64,000 nt of DNA from Cacajao melanocephalus (Eukaryota > Chordata > Mammalia > Primates > Pitheciidae): assembly GCA_963573385.1 (NCBI GenBank), contig CAUYLG010048221.1, positions 1 to 64,000 of the forward strand. The letters run 5' to 3'. Positions 1 to 64,000 of this stretch are shown piece after piece (the first letter of the stretch is position 1; every line of letters starts with the position of its first letter). The position numbers and the translations under genes are program-made. Under the pieces are notes generated by a model. It saw only the letters and a program-made list of their open reading frames with translations. It was not told the DNA's origin and searched no databases.

Positions 1-213
1 ATGATGAGCTTGTAATCTTAAAATCCACACAGGATAGAGCAAGCAATCAGAATTTAAATTCAGGCCATTTAAAAATATATAAGTAAAGTGGTAGATAATA
101 AAATATATGTTTGATTTGTGAAAACTTTTAGTAACTGGTGAGTCTGATACCATAAATAATCAAATATTACGTTATAAAATGCAAATATTTAATAACCATG
201 TTTTTTTTTCCAG

Positions 214-64000
<63,787 letters not shown>

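Overview
This window is nuclear DNA from a primate. It is AT-rich, contains about twenty Alu-related elements plus L1, L2, MIR, MaLR and DNA-transposon fossils, and its coding sequence is broken into short exons with canonical GT-AG introns. One protein-coding gene runs through nearly all of it on the + strand: UBA6, the ubiquitin-like modifier activating enzyme 6, a dual E1 for ubiquitin and FAT10. Twenty-eight complete coding exons were found, about 2.64 kb of coding sequence. All reading-frame phases join without a stop. The last 6 bases look like the start of one more exon. If exon 1 encodes 24 residues, as I recall for the human gene, these are exons 2-29 (residues 25-904), and the catalytic cysteine falls at residue 625, as known for human UBA6. 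Promoter and exon 1 lie to the left; the C-terminal adenylation and ubiquitin-fold parts lie to the right.

Layout: exon 2 (214-276) is followed by a 14.5 kb intron that holds a near-full-length Tigger-type DNA transposon, antisense L1 pieces, a smaller Tigger-type element, L2, MIR and CR1/L3 relics, a MaLR-like LTR and several Alus. Exons 3-9 (14.7-29.4 kb) encode the inactive adenylation domain and part of the first catalytic-cysteine half-domain. The intron between exons 7 and 8 carries a processed, broken copy of PTTG1 (securin). Exons 10-16 (33.4-44.3 kb) finish the N-terminal half; the 5.2 kb intron between exons 13 and 14 holds a truncated THE1/MST retroelement and an old antisense L1. 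Exons 17-20 carry the ATP-binding adenylation core, exons 21-28 the second catalytic-cysteine half-domain, and exon 29 returns to the adenylation domain.

The protein differs from my memory of human UBA6 at perhaps twenty positions, so the source is more likely a monkey than human, but I cannot fix the species. I found no CRISPR array, operon, tRNA, rRNA or other multi-gene system. The more unusual items are the PTTG1 retrocopy, a second unidentified retrocopy inside an L2, an approximately 105-bp unit repeated on both sides of exon 15, local tandem duplications (one split by an Alu), and a self-inverted L1 fragment.
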